Made by a program: the position numbers and the translations under genes. From Pyronema omphalodes (Eukaryota; Ascomycota; Pezizomycetes; Pezizales; Pyronemataceae), in assembly GCA_024516155.1 (NCBI GenBank), contig JAJJXM010000004.1, positions 620,001 through 684,000 of the forward strand: a stretch of 64,000 bases of DNA. The letters are read 5' to 3'. Position 1 is the first letter of the stretch. Every line of letters begins with the position of its first letter. The notes below the pieces were generated by a model. That model made no database searches. It saw only the letters and a program-made list of their open reading frames with translations, and was not told the origin of the DNA. Positions 13,301-25,858 of the stretch are shown here, piece by piece.

Positions 13301-14568
13301 GCACTTATCTGGGCTTCCACCAGTCGTGAAGCTCCAAGTCTCTAAAGACTGAATGTTCCAAGACGCTTCGTTTTCGTTAGACGTTTTTGTTTGTTTTTTC
13401 GGTTTGCTGAAATTCTCTATTTTCTCCAAGATGCTTTGTTTGCTGTCTCCTCGTTTACACCTCATCTCCAAGCCTTACCTATTTGTTTCACTGGTTCACA
13501 CTGGTTCACACTGATCCCATCATCCTCCCCCCCCCCCCCCCCCAAGCCCTGTGTGGCGCCCCCGGGTGCACCATAACTTAGATAGACGACGGACGGAGAC
13601 GGCTCGCTGGTGTCTTTGTCTTGCACTGCTGTTGTCTGCCCTGTCGTTGTTACTGGGCTGCGTTATGCGTGCTCCATCTGTTCCTATGCTTTGATCTTGT
13701 TCTGCTCTGTCAGCTCTGCTCCTTCTCGTCCGCGTTATTGCTCCACTCCTCCACCTTATCCTTCCGCGAAGCTGTGCTCACTGCTCATCTCTACTCGATC
13801 TACTCGGTCTATTCGCTATTCGCTATTCGCTGCTTAACCACCTAGATAATCATCCGTCCAATCATCCAGCTCTTTCTCAAATTCACCAAATTCACCAAAT
13901 TCATCCCTCCCCCAACTGGACGGATCCTCCCTCCCCCGAAGCTGCCGCTGTGATTGCCGCCCAACTGTGTGTTGCTCCCGACTCTCCCTTTTGATCCGTT
14001 CATACTACCCACTATCCCCTCCTCCCTGCCAGCCTACCACCCCCCCAAATTACTATTCCCTTTCCCTTCCTCTCCCTTTAATATATTTCTTCGCCGGCCT
14101 TCTCTTATAACTACCACCCCGTATTGTTTGCGTTGCTTCTTCCTGTGCTTTCCACCTCCTCCGATCACCTATCAGCTGCACTAGCACATGCTCAACTCTT
14201 CCCAAGGAGCCCAAGGGTAGCGCATCACTCTAGAGTAGTCGAGTTACTTACAGCAGAAGCACGCCAGTCTCAACCCTCCGACTTACGTGCAAAGCATCGC
14301 CAGCCGACGAAATTCACTCGCATATAAATACACGATAGCATCACACCGCGCGAAATTGACTTTATTTACGCCACAAAGAAGAAACAAACAGAGCATCGAA
14401 AACGTGCCGTCGATCCCGCCATTCCATTTCACCCTGTGTCCGTCGTTACCAGCCCAGTCCAGCATTTATTATTGGTGTGCATACAAATAGAGTGCCGGCA
14501 AATCAAACATTACAAATTCAAATAAACCGGTTTTGCCCTGCAGCTGAAGGCACACCCCCCAAGCCGAG

Positions 14569-17500
14569 ATGGTCTTATTGAGCATCCCCTCTCGACTCTC
14601 AGGTCGTTCCAAACAGACATCACCTGTAACAAGTCGATCGGGGTCGCCAAAAGCCATGAACGATAGCTCTCTCGTGCTGAAGGTCTCCGTCAACCAGGTA
14701 CCCACCACGCATCTCCTCCATCAAGCCACGTACTGAACAACAACTCCAGGGCCGAAAACTCGCTCCCAAGGACAAAAACGGTTTCAGCGATCCTGTACGC
14801 TCCCGCTACCCCGCACTTTCGAAGGCGCTCAACAATTAACAATTGCAGTTTCTCGTTGTCCAATGGAGCGACTACCGATTCCAGACAGAAGTTCAATCGA
14901 AAACATTAGACCCAGTATGGAACGATACATTCAACATGCCTCTCAACGGCGCAAGCGATTTGGCCAACATAAAATGCGTATGTTGGGATAAGGACAGATT
15001 TGGAAAGGTTCGCGATATCACGGCGCCCGTGCGAAACAGGCTCATCTAACTTGAACAGGACTACATGGGCGAATTTGCGGTCCGTTTGGACGAGGTTTTC
15101 ACCGGGGGTAAAACCTCGGAGGTGCGCTCTCAGTGTGGATTTGGGGAAATAAACACTTGCTGACGGAGCTTCTTTCAGACGCGTTGGTTTCCGCTAGAGT
15201 CCAGTCGCAAGAAGGCAGGTGTATCCGGAGAAATCCAGCTTACCTTTGAGCTCGTCGACAGCGCTGCTGAAGCTGCTACCTCTGCCGAAATTTACGATAA
15301 ATGGCAAATCTGGTATTCGGCTTTTGTTCAGTCTCCCAGCCCGAGCTCCGCCGACGAAGACCCTCTATCGCGCGATTTGGCCGACACCGAGGACGACGAT
15401 GCGGATGAAAGCACCAGCAGCAGCGCAAGCAGCGCCAGTCCTACCCCCTCGGAAGTAGCTAGGGGGAAGCCTATCAAGAGAACAAAATCCAAGAAGAGTG
15501 ACAAGGGCAAGAAGGACGTTCAGAGCACATCATACCAGCTTAACAGCGGTTCAGATGTGGTTGGTGTTATTTTCCTGGAAATTTCATCCGTCACTGATCT
15601 TCCCCCGGAGAAGAATGGTAAGATGATCATCTGTGGCAATTGGAAAGCTTGAATAACTGATCATCATAGTCACCCGAACCGGTTTTGATATGGATCCCTT
15701 CGTCGTTGTTTCCCTTGGGAAAAAGACCTTCCGGACAAAGCACATTCGGCATTGCCTCAACCCAGTCTATGACGAAAAGATGCTCTTCCAGGTGCTCCGT
15801 CATGAGCAAAACTACTCACTGAGCTTTACGGTGATAGACAAGGACAAGTTTTCGTCAAACGACTTTGTGGCCGAAACAACTTTCCCGGTTCAAACAATTC
15901 AGACTACTCAACCTGTAGCAGACCCGAAAACTGGATTATACTTGTTCACGGAACCTGAGGAGGATTACAATCCCCCAAGCCCTCTGCCAAGCGGCGTCGC
16001 AAGCGCGAGCCGTTCGAAATTCAGATTGCCCTTGTCGAGATCTAATTCCGGGGCTAGCCTCGCTGCGCCTCCGAAAGGACGCGAGTTGGCTCACCGCGGC
16101 TCGACGAAATCCCTCCGAAGCTTTACGGAGCCCGTAAGCGGTGCAGACGATGCACCAGTCGTTCCGCCTTCCCCCACGAGGATGATCGCGGCAGACAACA
16201 TTGAATATGACTTAATTCCATACTCTATTCCTCTGCCGCTCAAGAACAAGGAGCGATGGGAGGGAAAACACAATCCCGAAATTCACTTCAAAGTCAAATA
16301 TGTGCCTTATCCTGCACTCCGACAACAGTTCTGGCGTCACATGCTTCGCCAGTACGATTCCGACGACAGCGGTATGATTAGTCGCGTTGAACTTACAACC
16401 ATGCTAGACACGCTAGGATCTACTCTGCATGACTCCACTATTACATCTTTCTTTGAGCGTTTCGAGGAAGCAAATAAAGCCGAGAGTCTTGAGGCGACCG
16501 AATTGACGATCGACCAAGCTGTAATTTGCTTGGAGGATCAACTAATTGCCCTATCCCAGAAATCTAATAGGCACGTGCTTGGCCTCAACATACCAAGACT
16601 TTCTATTCACGGATCTAAGCGTGTTTCGGGTGATGCGGAATCTGTCAAGTCTTTCACCGACATTGATTCTGAATGCCCTACTCCTATTACTGCGACTACT
16701 CCTATTACTGCGACTACTCCTACACATCTTAGCAGGAACCAGTCGACTTTGTCTTTCCAGCAGCAGCGTGAAGATGCTCAGCAGTTGGAAGACGACGAGT
16801 TGGCATTTGATAGCAAATCTGAGGAACATGTTATTCAAATTAGAGAATGTCCTCTCTGTCACCAGCCGCGTATGAATAAGCGCTCGGAAATGGACATTGT
16901 GTGCCACTTGGCTACATGTGCATCCCAGGATTGGCGACAGGTTGATAAATTGGTCATGGGAGGATTTGTTACCTCCAGCCAAGCCCAGAGGAAATGGTAC
17001 TCCAAGGTATGTTGTTATCCGCTGCATATTAAATCTTCTTTTCAGCTTTCGTCCTAACAAATATGATAGGTTATTTCCAAGATTGGATATGGAGGATACA
17101 AGCTAGGTGCAGACTCAGCCAATATCCTCGTCCAGGACAGAATTACTGGTCAGATTCAGGAGGAACGTATGTCCGTATACGTTCGTCTTGGTATTCGTCT
17201 ATTGTACAGGGGTCTTGGAGGAAGCAGCATGGAGAAGAAGAAAAGTAAGTCTGGGCAGTTTCATTAAACATAGCCTTGGCCAGCTGTGGATTTTAGAAGT
17301 TTTTCTAACCGTACTTGTTTAGTCCGTAAACTTCTTGCTGCTCTTTCCGTTAAGCAGGGAAAGAAATTCGACTCCCCGGATTCAGCTCGTGATATCAAAA
17401 GTTTCATCACCTTCCATAGGCTCGACTTGTCTGAAGTCTTGCGGCCATTAGAGGAATTCAAGACGTGAGTTTTTTGCCGGCAATATCCGACGATTAACAC

Positions 17501-18454
17501 AGGGCTAAAGCTGACCTAATAACAGTTTCAACGAATTCTTTTACCGTGAACTCAAGCCTGGAGCTCGTCCTTGCTCTGCACCAGATAACAAGAAAGTTAT
17601 CGTCTCCCCGGCAGACTGTCGTTGTGTCACCTTTAACCGAATTGACGATGCTACCCGTATCTGGATTAAGGGTCGTGAATTTACAGTCAAGAGACTCCTC
17701 GGTGATGCATACCCCGAAGATACTAAACGCTTTGAGAAAGGAGCTCTTGGTATCTTCCGTCTTGCTCCTCAGGATTACCATCGTTTCCATATTCCGGTCG
17801 ATGGTATTATGGGTGAACCAAAAACAATTAAGGGAGAGTACTATACGGTCAATCCTATGGCTATTAGATCTGCGTGAGTTTTCCTGGGTGTTGAAAAATT
17901 GGAGGAATGGTATAAGCTAATCATTGAAAAACAGACTTGATGTATACGGTGAAAACGTCCGTGTCTGTGTTCCCATTGACTCTGTTGAACATGGAAGAGT
18001 AATGGTCATCTGTGTCGGAGCAATGATGGTTGGATCTACAGTTATCACTGCAAAGCCTGGTCCTGTTGCCAGAACCGATGAGCTTGGTTACTTCCAATTT
18101 GGTACGTATTGAAGAAGATACTTCCTAATTCATATCCTCACCCTCATCCCTATCCCCATCCTCCTTATTATTCTCCACATTCCCCTCGTTATTACACTAA
18201 GCATATCCACTAACGCTCTCCCAGGTGGATCCACAATCGTCCTTCTCTTTGAACCCGGACGTATGGTATTCGACGGCGACCTAATTGACAACTCCAACAC
18301 AGCCCTGGAAACCTTAGTAAGGGTTGGTATGTCGGTTGGTCATAGTCCAGAGATCGATGGCATTGAAGAGAGAATGCAGCAGGATGATGTTACTGCTCAA
18401 GATCTTTCGGATGCTAGAAGGAGAATCGGTGGAAGCTTAGCAGCGGATTCTTAG
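14569..18454 (+). CDS. psd2: phosphatidylserine decarboxylase, C2/EF-hand type (PSD2)
   Basis: This enzyme converts phosphatidylserine to phosphatidylethanolamine at Golgi/endosome membranes. Exons: 14569-14697, 14750-14794, 14849-15007, 15059-15121, 15179-15617, 15670-17006, 17070-17244, 17323-17464, 17526-17873, 17935-18101 and 18225-18454. All phases agree and give 1077 residues, normal for fungal PSD2. Domains in order: a C2 domain (about 38-150, [11 protein letters not shown]); an acidic/serine linker; a second C2 domain (about 255-370, [13 protein letters not shown]); an EF-hand with canonical loop [12 protein letters not shown] (about 506-517); a C2HC zinc-finger-like motif (CPLCHQP, then HLATC); and the decarboxylase domain. 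In the last, the autocleavage motif GGST is at 1002-1005, cut before Ser1004 to form the pyruvoyl group, and PADC and YHRFHIP carry the likely catalytic Asp and His. The protein starts at the first ATG in frame with the C2 domain. Confidence 0.95.
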
Positions 18455-19664
18455 GAGGATGAAGCTGGTTCTGAAGCCGAGGAGCGTAGTGGGCATAGAG
18501 GACAGAGTCAGAGTTATAGGCAGAAGACAGAAGGAAATGGAAAGGGCAAAGGAAGGGAGGTCGATAATCCTATCAACAAAAAGAGTAGATGGACAATGTG
18601 GAAAGCGAAACAGGATGCGGAACAGAAAGACAAAGAGAAGGAAACCGATAATTCCCCCATTCGAAAGAGGAGACCAATGGATGCGTGGAGGGAATTTCTG
18701 GACCGGCAGCAAAGGAATGGTTGGAATATATAAAAGGATAGCAAAAGCAAGCAGAGGCTTAGATGTTAAAGTTAAGGTTATAGTGAAGGTAAGAAGAAGA
18801 ACAAAAAAAATAACTTAATAATAACTCTTGTGAAGTTAAAGTAAAGTTTGGTATAAGGAGATCAAGAAGATCAGGGATATTTGTTTATGGGGGCTCTTGT
18901 TTTTTTTTATTGGTTGTATTGGTCTTGTTGGTTCGTTGGTTATTGGATTGTTGGTTTCTTTTTTTTTTCTTATTTAATTCCGGCTTTCGTACTTTTTTCT
19001 TTTTCTTTTTCTTTTTCTTTTCTTTACTTTCTTTCCTTGTATTCGTTTTTTTATATTTTCAGGTGCGAGGATTAAAGATTGGAGATTGAGATTGGAAGAT
19101 GTAAGGATGGAAGGATGGAAGATGTAAGGATGAGAGGGTGAAAGAACGGAAGAAAGTAAACCCCCTCCCCCCCCACCGTTGGGCATGGTATGGATATGCA
19201 TATGGATACGTAGATGTAGACAAGATGGTTTATTAATGGGAATAATTACTTATTAAGATTTGAGATGTTGAATTGTGTTCTGGTTTTTGTTGTTGTTGTG
19301 AGGGAGTGATTGTGGAGATGGGGATGGGGATGGGAGTGTGATTTTGGGAGTGATTGTGGGAGAGTGATTGTAGTATCTACCATCTATTATCCACCATCTA
19401 CTATCTATCACCTACTATCTATCACCTACTATCTACATATCATCTCTTCATAATTCTATAACAGCTTATTTTTCAACACAGTATCCAGTATCCAGTATCC
19501 AGTATCATTAGACTTAAACCGAATGACAGGACAGGAGACTATATATATATAGCTTTATCAATTCGAGGTTATGTCCTCTAACTTAAGTTATGTACCTAAT
19601 GTATCCTATGAAAATCTTTTCAAGCATATAAAAACTTCAGTCAAGTAACAAGTTCCGTTATTAC

Positions 19665-20440
19665 CAGACCTCCCAGACGTACAAACCAGTTTAAAATGAC
19701 GGCCAAAACGGACTGTACGGACTGTTGGAATATGAGAACTGTACGGCGACCCAGTTCAGTTTACTATTAGTAATATAAACTGGTTAAACTGCGAAAACCA
19801 GTTAACTGAATGCAGGGCTTGGCAAACCAGGTGAACTGTTCAAAACTGCGAAAATTGGTTTGCCCGGAGGAACTGGTTTATGAAGGGCCGATAAATTTAT
19901 TCAGTGCATACATAAAAAAATTCTATCCTAATTTGGTCCCCAGAAATAACAACTGACGCCCACGATTAAGCTCTTGAGCCCCTCAATGCCCTCCAGAGTG
20001 TCTGCCTGCATCGAATGAAGGTTCGATATAATGATTTTCTTGCATTCGGAAAACAGCAGCTCAGACTCTGCAGTTATCGCGGGAACTGAGAGCATGTTGA
20101 CTGCCATTTCGTAGAGGTTGGGAAATCTGGTTACCAGAAGCTGGTGGAATAAGGAGGGTTGAGATACTGGCAGGCTCGGCCACCGATGGGTTCAAACGAG
20201 GTTCAATACATTATTTATTCCTGCATGCACTGGTTCCCGATGCGGTTAAACTGGTTTGTATTTATCGAGTCCCTTTAATCAGTGCACTGCAGTTACCTGG
20301 TTCTATGGACCCCTCAAAACTGAACCAACTGTCTATCCGGGACACCAAAACTGCACCAACTGTGAATTGTCAGTTCAGTTTACCTGGTTTACGATTTTAC
20401 AATTTTACTCAGTAAACTGGCTATACGGTTGGGAGGTCTG
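19665..20440. mobile_element. degenerate non-autonomous hAT transposon
   Basis: The left end CAGACCTCCCAGACGTA and the right end, read inward on the other strand, CAGACCTCCCAACCGTA, match over about 28 bp with few mismatches, continuing to a shared CCAGTTTA. Inside both ends are many AACTG/CAGTT subterminal motifs, typical of hAT elements. The interior holds only the C-terminal end of a transposase, so this 776-bp copy is an internally deleted relic. Immediate flanks do not form an obvious 8-bp duplication (left GTTATTAC, right ATATATAT), suggesting age or flank decay. Confidence 0.85.
19928..20185 (-). pseudogene. hAT transposase C-terminal fragment
   Basis: The minus-strand frame ends at a TAG (19930-19928) and reads back through FPNLYEMAVNMLSVPA, ITAESELLFSECKK and ALEGLKS-like sequence (as GIEGLKSLIVG). 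This is the hAT dimerisation domain layout: a P-x-L-x-x-M-A-x-x-x-L-x-x-P-A core, then A-E-x-E-x-x-F-S, then a final leucine helix. The catalytic and BED zinc-finger parts are missing, and no start codon or upstream transposase exons fit inside the element, so it cannot encode an active enzyme. Confidence 0.8.
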
Positions 20441-20979
20441 ATATATATCCCGTTATAACAATAAATATCACGATTTTATCTACAAAGGGTTATCGTTTCA
20501 GAGGAATTTATGGGTTTGATATCAGGATGCTAAGGGAGGGCGTTATATATATCACTCGATTTTGGGTTTTTGGTGCGGTTTTGTTAGACGAGGGAACTGG
20601 AACCTGGGAACTGAGAATTTCAGATGTTGCCTACCTACCGCCACCGGCCATCGGGCTGGAATTATAGCTAGATCATCGAAGATAGTTAGAAGCTTGGCTA
20701 TTTAAAGGTCTTTTTTCCAAAGAAAGACGTGGTGGAGATTATGGTAGTTCTTGGAACAACGTAGGAAAATTAGTAGGCGATGTATTGGTGTATTAAAGTA
20801 ACCTCTAGAGTAAAGAAGGAGAAAATATTTGCTGGGGTTATTGATTGCTTACTCGAAGACCAGGATGCCGAGGGTGGGGAGGGCTGGTTTTAAGGGTTGG
20901 GATGTGGTGGTGTTGGTTGTTTTCGGTAGATGAGTATAATAGAAGTTGGTTACTTGGTTTTTTGATCCCAATTGCTGAC

Positions 20980-21176
20980 TTTTGGCTTTTGGCTTTTGGC
21001 TTTTGGCTTTTGGCTTTTGGCTTTTGGCTTTTGGCTTTTGGCTTTTGGCTTTTGGCTTTTGGCTTTTGGCTTTTGGCTTTTGGCTTTTGGCTTTTGGCTT
21101 TTGGCTTTTGGCTTTTGGCTTTTGGCTTTTGGCTTTTGGCTTTTGGCTTTTGGCTTTTGGCTTTTGGCTTTTGGCT
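20980..21176. repeat. minisatellite, 7-bp unit TTTTGGC
   Basis: About 28 virtually perfect tandem copies of TTTTGGC (complement GCCAAAA). As the unit is 7 bp, all three frames on each strand are open and give the repeated peptide FWLLAFG (plus) or QKPKAKS (minus); these are artefacts of the repeat rather than genes. Confidence 0.95.
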
Positions 21177-22276
21177 TCTGTTGTATTTTTTTTGTAATTG
21201 ACCTATGATGGCAATGTTCTGCTGGAGATTTCCTGGTAGTGGAAGTGCGGGGTTTGATAATGCTAAATATAATCCTTTCTTGACAGGAAATTTAGAACTG
21301 GTATTCGAGTATACATTTTTTTTTCCTCGGGTTTGGAATTTGAATGAATGAATAGATGGAGACATGTCTTGGATTTTCCCTTAGATTTCAAGCTATCCTT
21401 ACCTCCTACCCTACATACGCCTTATCTTCATTCTTAATTGTAGGATTTTGTAAGAGAATAAATGAAGTGCTGAATGGTATTTCTGTTGGTATCTGTTATC
21501 TAGCCCAAGATTGGAAACTAGAGATTGTGTCGTAAGAAAGCTTCCAACTACATCTGGGGATACCTTATTTTCTGAGTCGGGGTGATGCATGATGTTGTGT
21601 TCTCTCCCACGATCATCATCATATTTGTAACCTAAGATTACAATAAATCTGAGGATTTCATTTCTTGATGTTTTTGTTCCTCATACTCGTTTCCGTAGTG
21701 CAAACGCCGTGTGTCAACTCGAGTGCAGTTGGCTCAGGAATGCATCGAACGTCGTGGTATTCTCGTAAGCGTGATCATGTAATGAAACCAATGCATATAG
21801 AGAATCCGGAGTTGCCATCGTTTCATTTTCCGTTTCCTTCACTTCCGCGTTTTTGGGGTCCAGAGTAGCGAATGAAGATGTCATGTCTGAGCAGAGTTGA
21901 CAGCTCGGCTAACTCCCTAGCTCATGCCCCCGCCAAGACTAGTAACCAATGATATTCCTCGAGTGCTATGGTATGTTTCCCAGGATATCACCATTGCAAC
22001 TTCACCCCCGCCAAGCCATCCTGATCCCGGCCCAACCACCATCGCGCCGCATGGGATTGCGCCAACACAAACAAACAAGCACCCGACTCAACCACGACGC
22101 GTGCCCCCTCGCCGCACACGACCCCGCCCCGCTTTTCCCCGCTCGCTCCACCAATTACACGTCAGGTACACTTTGCAGGCTCGCACGGACCCCGGTCATA
22201 ACTTCACAAACGCATGCTGCACGTCCTCTCCCACCGCCCGTTCTCGCTTTCCCCCCGCAAACCTCCTTGCGATAAT

Positions 22277-24033
22277 ATGGCCTCGACTACTACGGAACCT
22301 GTCGCACCACCACGAAGAAGGAGCGCAAGGTTTAAACAGCAAGATGAAATGGAGGTGGATGAACCGGTGCCTGTAGTGAAGAAAAAGAAAAAGCGGGAGA
22401 CTGCAGAAGAGGCTCCAAAGGAAAAGAAGACTACAAAGGTACGCGTCTCCCGGCGAATTGAGGGAATTGGCTGACAGGGAAGCAGAAGCGGAAAAAGGCG
22501 GTAAATACCGACGACGATGGCTTTGAGTGTGGGTTTACGTTTAGCAAGAGAACGAGTAGTAGACTGTCGACGACACAGGCGGAACCGGCACCGGTAAAAG
22601 AGGAGGCACCAGCAGTACCAAAAGCGACCAAGAGAGTAAAGAAGGAGACTGGGGAGGATAAGAAACGCACAGTAGCTGAAGCTTTAAGAGAATCGCCGAC
22701 ACCCACAGCTAAAGCGGTGAAGAAGAAGAAACCAAGGGAGAAAGAGAAGGAGCAGGAATTGGTACCCGAAGAGCCAGCAGAGGAGAAGAGGAAGCCTGTA
22801 GTGGAGAAGAAGGGGCGAAGAAGGGAAGAGAAGAAAGAACCGGAGGAGACGGCACCACAGACGGTCCAGCGTCCGAATGGAAACTCGACGACGACGGTAC
22901 CGGCACCTCGTACAGCCAGCAGGTTACCAGTTCCGATCACCGATGGTTCAAAAATCATGCTACCCACCTCCGACACACCAATCCAGCGAAAGAACCAAGC
23001 GTTACGGAAGGGTGCTGGTGCGGACCGGAGAAGAAGTAGTTTGGGACTGAGAGGGCGGCGAGCAAGTACTATGATGGAGGACGGAATAATGTGTATGCGC
23101 CCCAATTCGGATTGCGGAACTCGAGGACATGGTGCTGATGGATACTACAGGTGAACCACACAGCGAAATTTTCCACGCGGATTTCTACAAACATATTGAT
23201 GAAAGCCAAATGGAGAATACTCGAATGAAGCAGCTATTAACATGGTGCGGAAAACGAGAGCTTGACAGTGGTGTATTAAAAGAGGCGGACCCGAATGCAA
23301 GTAATAGTGGTACAGAAGAAGGAGCCCGTAAAATCGGTAAGTGCAAAAAGCTGCATGTTGCAGCTGCCAAACGGTAAGAAGCATCACGCTAACTTTTTTA
23401 TAGCTCGAATGTTGGCAGAAGACTTATTAAAAGAGGTCTCGACCAATGGACAACTATCAACTTGGTTTACAAGGGTGGGTTACCTAAAGTTACTCCCAGT
23501 AGCATCAGATATATCTAACCCGCCTCCAGGACGCATCCCCCGCCCCTGAAACCATAAAAAAACCTAACCCCCGCAATGAATCCAACAAAGCCGACCAAGA
23601 GCGTCTAAAAGCACAACTCGCTACTTTAAACAAGGAACACGCCAGTTGGATGTCCCTCATGAATCTCAAACCTAATTTCACCGTCCCCACACCATCAACC
23701 AACGACTCCACCCTCCTCCGCCCCTCCGAAGCCGCCGCCCGCGCATCTCTAGCATCCCGACAAGATATCCTCTCCAACGCCCGGAAGTTATGTAAACTAC
23801 AATCTTCAGAAATCGAGCTCAACATAGATCGTCTGGAATATGGAGTCCATAAACTAAAAAGCTTTCAAGGCATGGCAGATAGTCTTGCTGGGATCACACT
23901 GCAGACAGCAGGAGATGTTCTTGAAGCAAGAGAAAAGGGGATTAAGTTAGCAGCGGAAACACAAGAAATCGAAACTATGGATGTGTTGAGAGCGATAAGT
24001 TGGGCACAGGCAGAAGGAGTGGATACAGCTTAG
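22277..24033 (+). CDS. dsn1: kinetochore MIND complex subunit Dsn1/Mis13
   Basis: Dsn1 is a subunit of the four-protein MIND (Mis12) complex that bridges centromeric chromatin to the Ndc80 complex. Exons: 22277-22438, 22483-23092, 23151-23336, 23404-23474 and 23530-24033; phases agree and give 510 residues. The N-terminal half (1-230) is basic, Lys/Pro-rich and low-complexity, with a DDDGFECGFTFS patch. The diagnostic Mis13 block follows: RRSSLGLRGRRAS (about 237-249, the basic motif that in yeast is an Aurora B site and autoinhibitory segment), then PHSEIFHADFYKHID and RMKQLLTWCGKREL, then a coiled-coil-like C-terminal half. Intron 1 is only 44 bp and uses a GGGAAG acceptor. An in-frame ATG at 22214 would add 21 residues; MASTTTE is preferred as the usual type of start. 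Confidence 0.9.
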
Positions 24034-25398
24034 TTAGCTGTTACGAATTGAGATGGGGATTGTAGAGAGGAAAGGAAGTGGGTAAATAACAATCGGAGGG
24101 TTGGTATATCATGGCGTATGTTTTGGTGCTTGGAATCCTTGTTTATTAAGCGTGTATTTTTGTGATTTGGCGGAGGTCGGGGGTGAGGGGGTCGGGGTCG
24201 GGGTCGGGGGGTGAGGGGGTTGAGTGGGGCAGATCATGTTAATCTGCGAGCACTAGTTCCGGTGAACCTCGGAGTCGGTGTAGCATGATGAACCTCCGTC
24301 GGCTACGTACTGTATAGGCGTTTAGGCGTGCAAACTTCTCGGTGGCAATTTACAATTTCTACTTAGTGATACTTTTACATGGAGTTTTTTTTTTTTGAGC
24401 CTTTTAAGCTTTTTGGGCTTTTGGGGAAGAATAGCATGAAGAGATGAAGAGATGAAGGGGTTTTTGTATATCATACAATGAATGAATGGCATGGTACATA
24501 GTGGAATGGGCTCGGAAAACAATTCGTTATGGTTCTCATGTGTATTTGTGATGAATAGGTGATAGTTGTGAATGATGAGTATGTCGATATCGGTCACGTA
24601 GCCGTTGAAAAGACGCACTACATAAAATTTATGTGTTTGGTTGGTTGTGTATTGATTGAAATATTAACCCCCCGGACCTAAAATTCAGTAACTTCAGTGT
24701 TGAGGCTTGATGTATGGGAACTGTTAATGGTGCCTGTGTTTGTAGAGAAATAACCTATTTGCGATTTCCTATTTCTTGTTTTCTTTTCAGGTCTTGCGTA
24801 AGTTTCGTTTTGTGTTGTGGGTTGATTTGGATATGGATATGGTACATATGTAGTAAACCTTTTTTGGCTCCGTTATTTATTATTATTATTCTAGTCATTA
24901 CTTAGCTTAGTCTCTGTATCGCTGTATCTGTATCGCTATGTCTGATAAGATAAAGACAGAACATATGAGCTATACCATGAGTATCAATGTATCATAACCC
25001 CGTAGACTGTAGACTGCAGTCCAAGTTTTCGTAAATAACCTAAAATCTTAATCCTATACTATCTATCTACATATCATTCACAAGAATCATGATTAATTTA
25101 ATTTACATAGTAAGTTTAAAATATCGGCTATACTGTATCATTATCATTATCATTATCACTAACCCCATTTTCCATCTCCTATCTCCTATCACAAACCCCC
25201 ATTTTCCATTTTCCATCCTCTCTCTCGAAAAAAAAAAAAAAAACCTTAATAAAAACACCACAAGCTCCAATCTCCAATCTCCAAGCTACACAGCTATACA
25301 TAATCAAAAAAAAAAAAAAAAAAAAAGGGCTTAGTGACGAGTGACGAGTGACGGTACGTGACACCACGTGATTCAGTCATGGGAGACTATATAAAGAC

Positions 25399-25585
25399 TA
25401 TCACTATCATTATCACTATCATTATCACTATCATTATCACTATCATTATCACTATCATTATCACTATCACTATCACTATCGGTCTCGGTCTCGGTCTCGG
25501 TCTTGGTCTTGGTATTGGTCTCGGTCTTGGTATTGGTCTCGGTCTTGGTATTGGTCTCGGTCTTGGTATTGGTCTCGGTCTTGGT
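25399..25585. repeat. compound minisatellite (12-bp units)
   Basis: Two abutting arrays. The first repeats TATCACTATCAT (25399-25479). The second repeats GGTCTCGGTCTTGGTATT and shorter TCGG/TTGG variants (25480-25585). The switch between the arrays is abrupt. Confidence 0.85.
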
Positions 25586-25653
25586 ATATACTACTACTAC
25601 TAATACTACAAGATTGAAGTGGAAATGATGTTTAAGGTATTGTGCATAGGTAG

Positions 25654-25858
25654 ATAGGTGGATATGTAGGTGGATATGTAAGTGGATATGTAAGTGGATA
25701 TGTAGGTGGATATGTAGGTGGATATGTAGGTGGATATGTAGGTGGATATGTAGATAGATATGTAGATAGATATGTAGATAGATATGTAGATAGATATGTA
25801 GATAGATATGTAGATAGATATGTAGATAGATCTGTAGATAGATATGTAGATAGATATA
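25654..25858. repeat. minisatellite, 12-bp unit, two variants
   Basis: About 17 copies of a 12-bp unit. The left half is mainly GTAGGTGGATAT with GTAAGTGGATAT variants; the right half is GTAGATAGATAT. Blocks of like variants sit together, as expected from local slippage or unequal exchange. It encodes spurious YPPTYPPT and YLSTYLST peptides on the minus strand. Confidence 0.9.

Larger units (their letters stand above)
7106..14568. other. long gene-free spacer
   Basis: There is no supportable gene in about 7.5 kb. The stretch holds the presumed promoters of uba1 (left) and psd2 (right, with C/T-rich DNA from about 13.6 to 14.5 kb), a hairpin at 8713-8747, minisatellites at 9.65 and 10.3 kb, and homopolymer runs (C at 11039-11053, T at 11505-11530, C at about 13529-13543). 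Confidence 0.6.
18455..22276. other. gene-free spacer with transposon relic and minisatellite
   Basis: Downstream of psd2 is purine-rich DNA, then T-rich runs near 18.9-19.05 kb. A hAT relic lies at 19665-20440 and a TTTTGGC minisatellite at 20980-21176. The last kilobase before dsn1 is C-rich and presumably its promoter. I see no other gene. Confidence 0.6.

Noticed and set aside
20838..21365. Long open frames on both strands with QKPKAKS or FWLLAFG repeats
   Set aside because: They are produced entirely by the 7-bp TTTTGGC array; there are no flanking coding features, and open frames on both strands are expected from such a unit.
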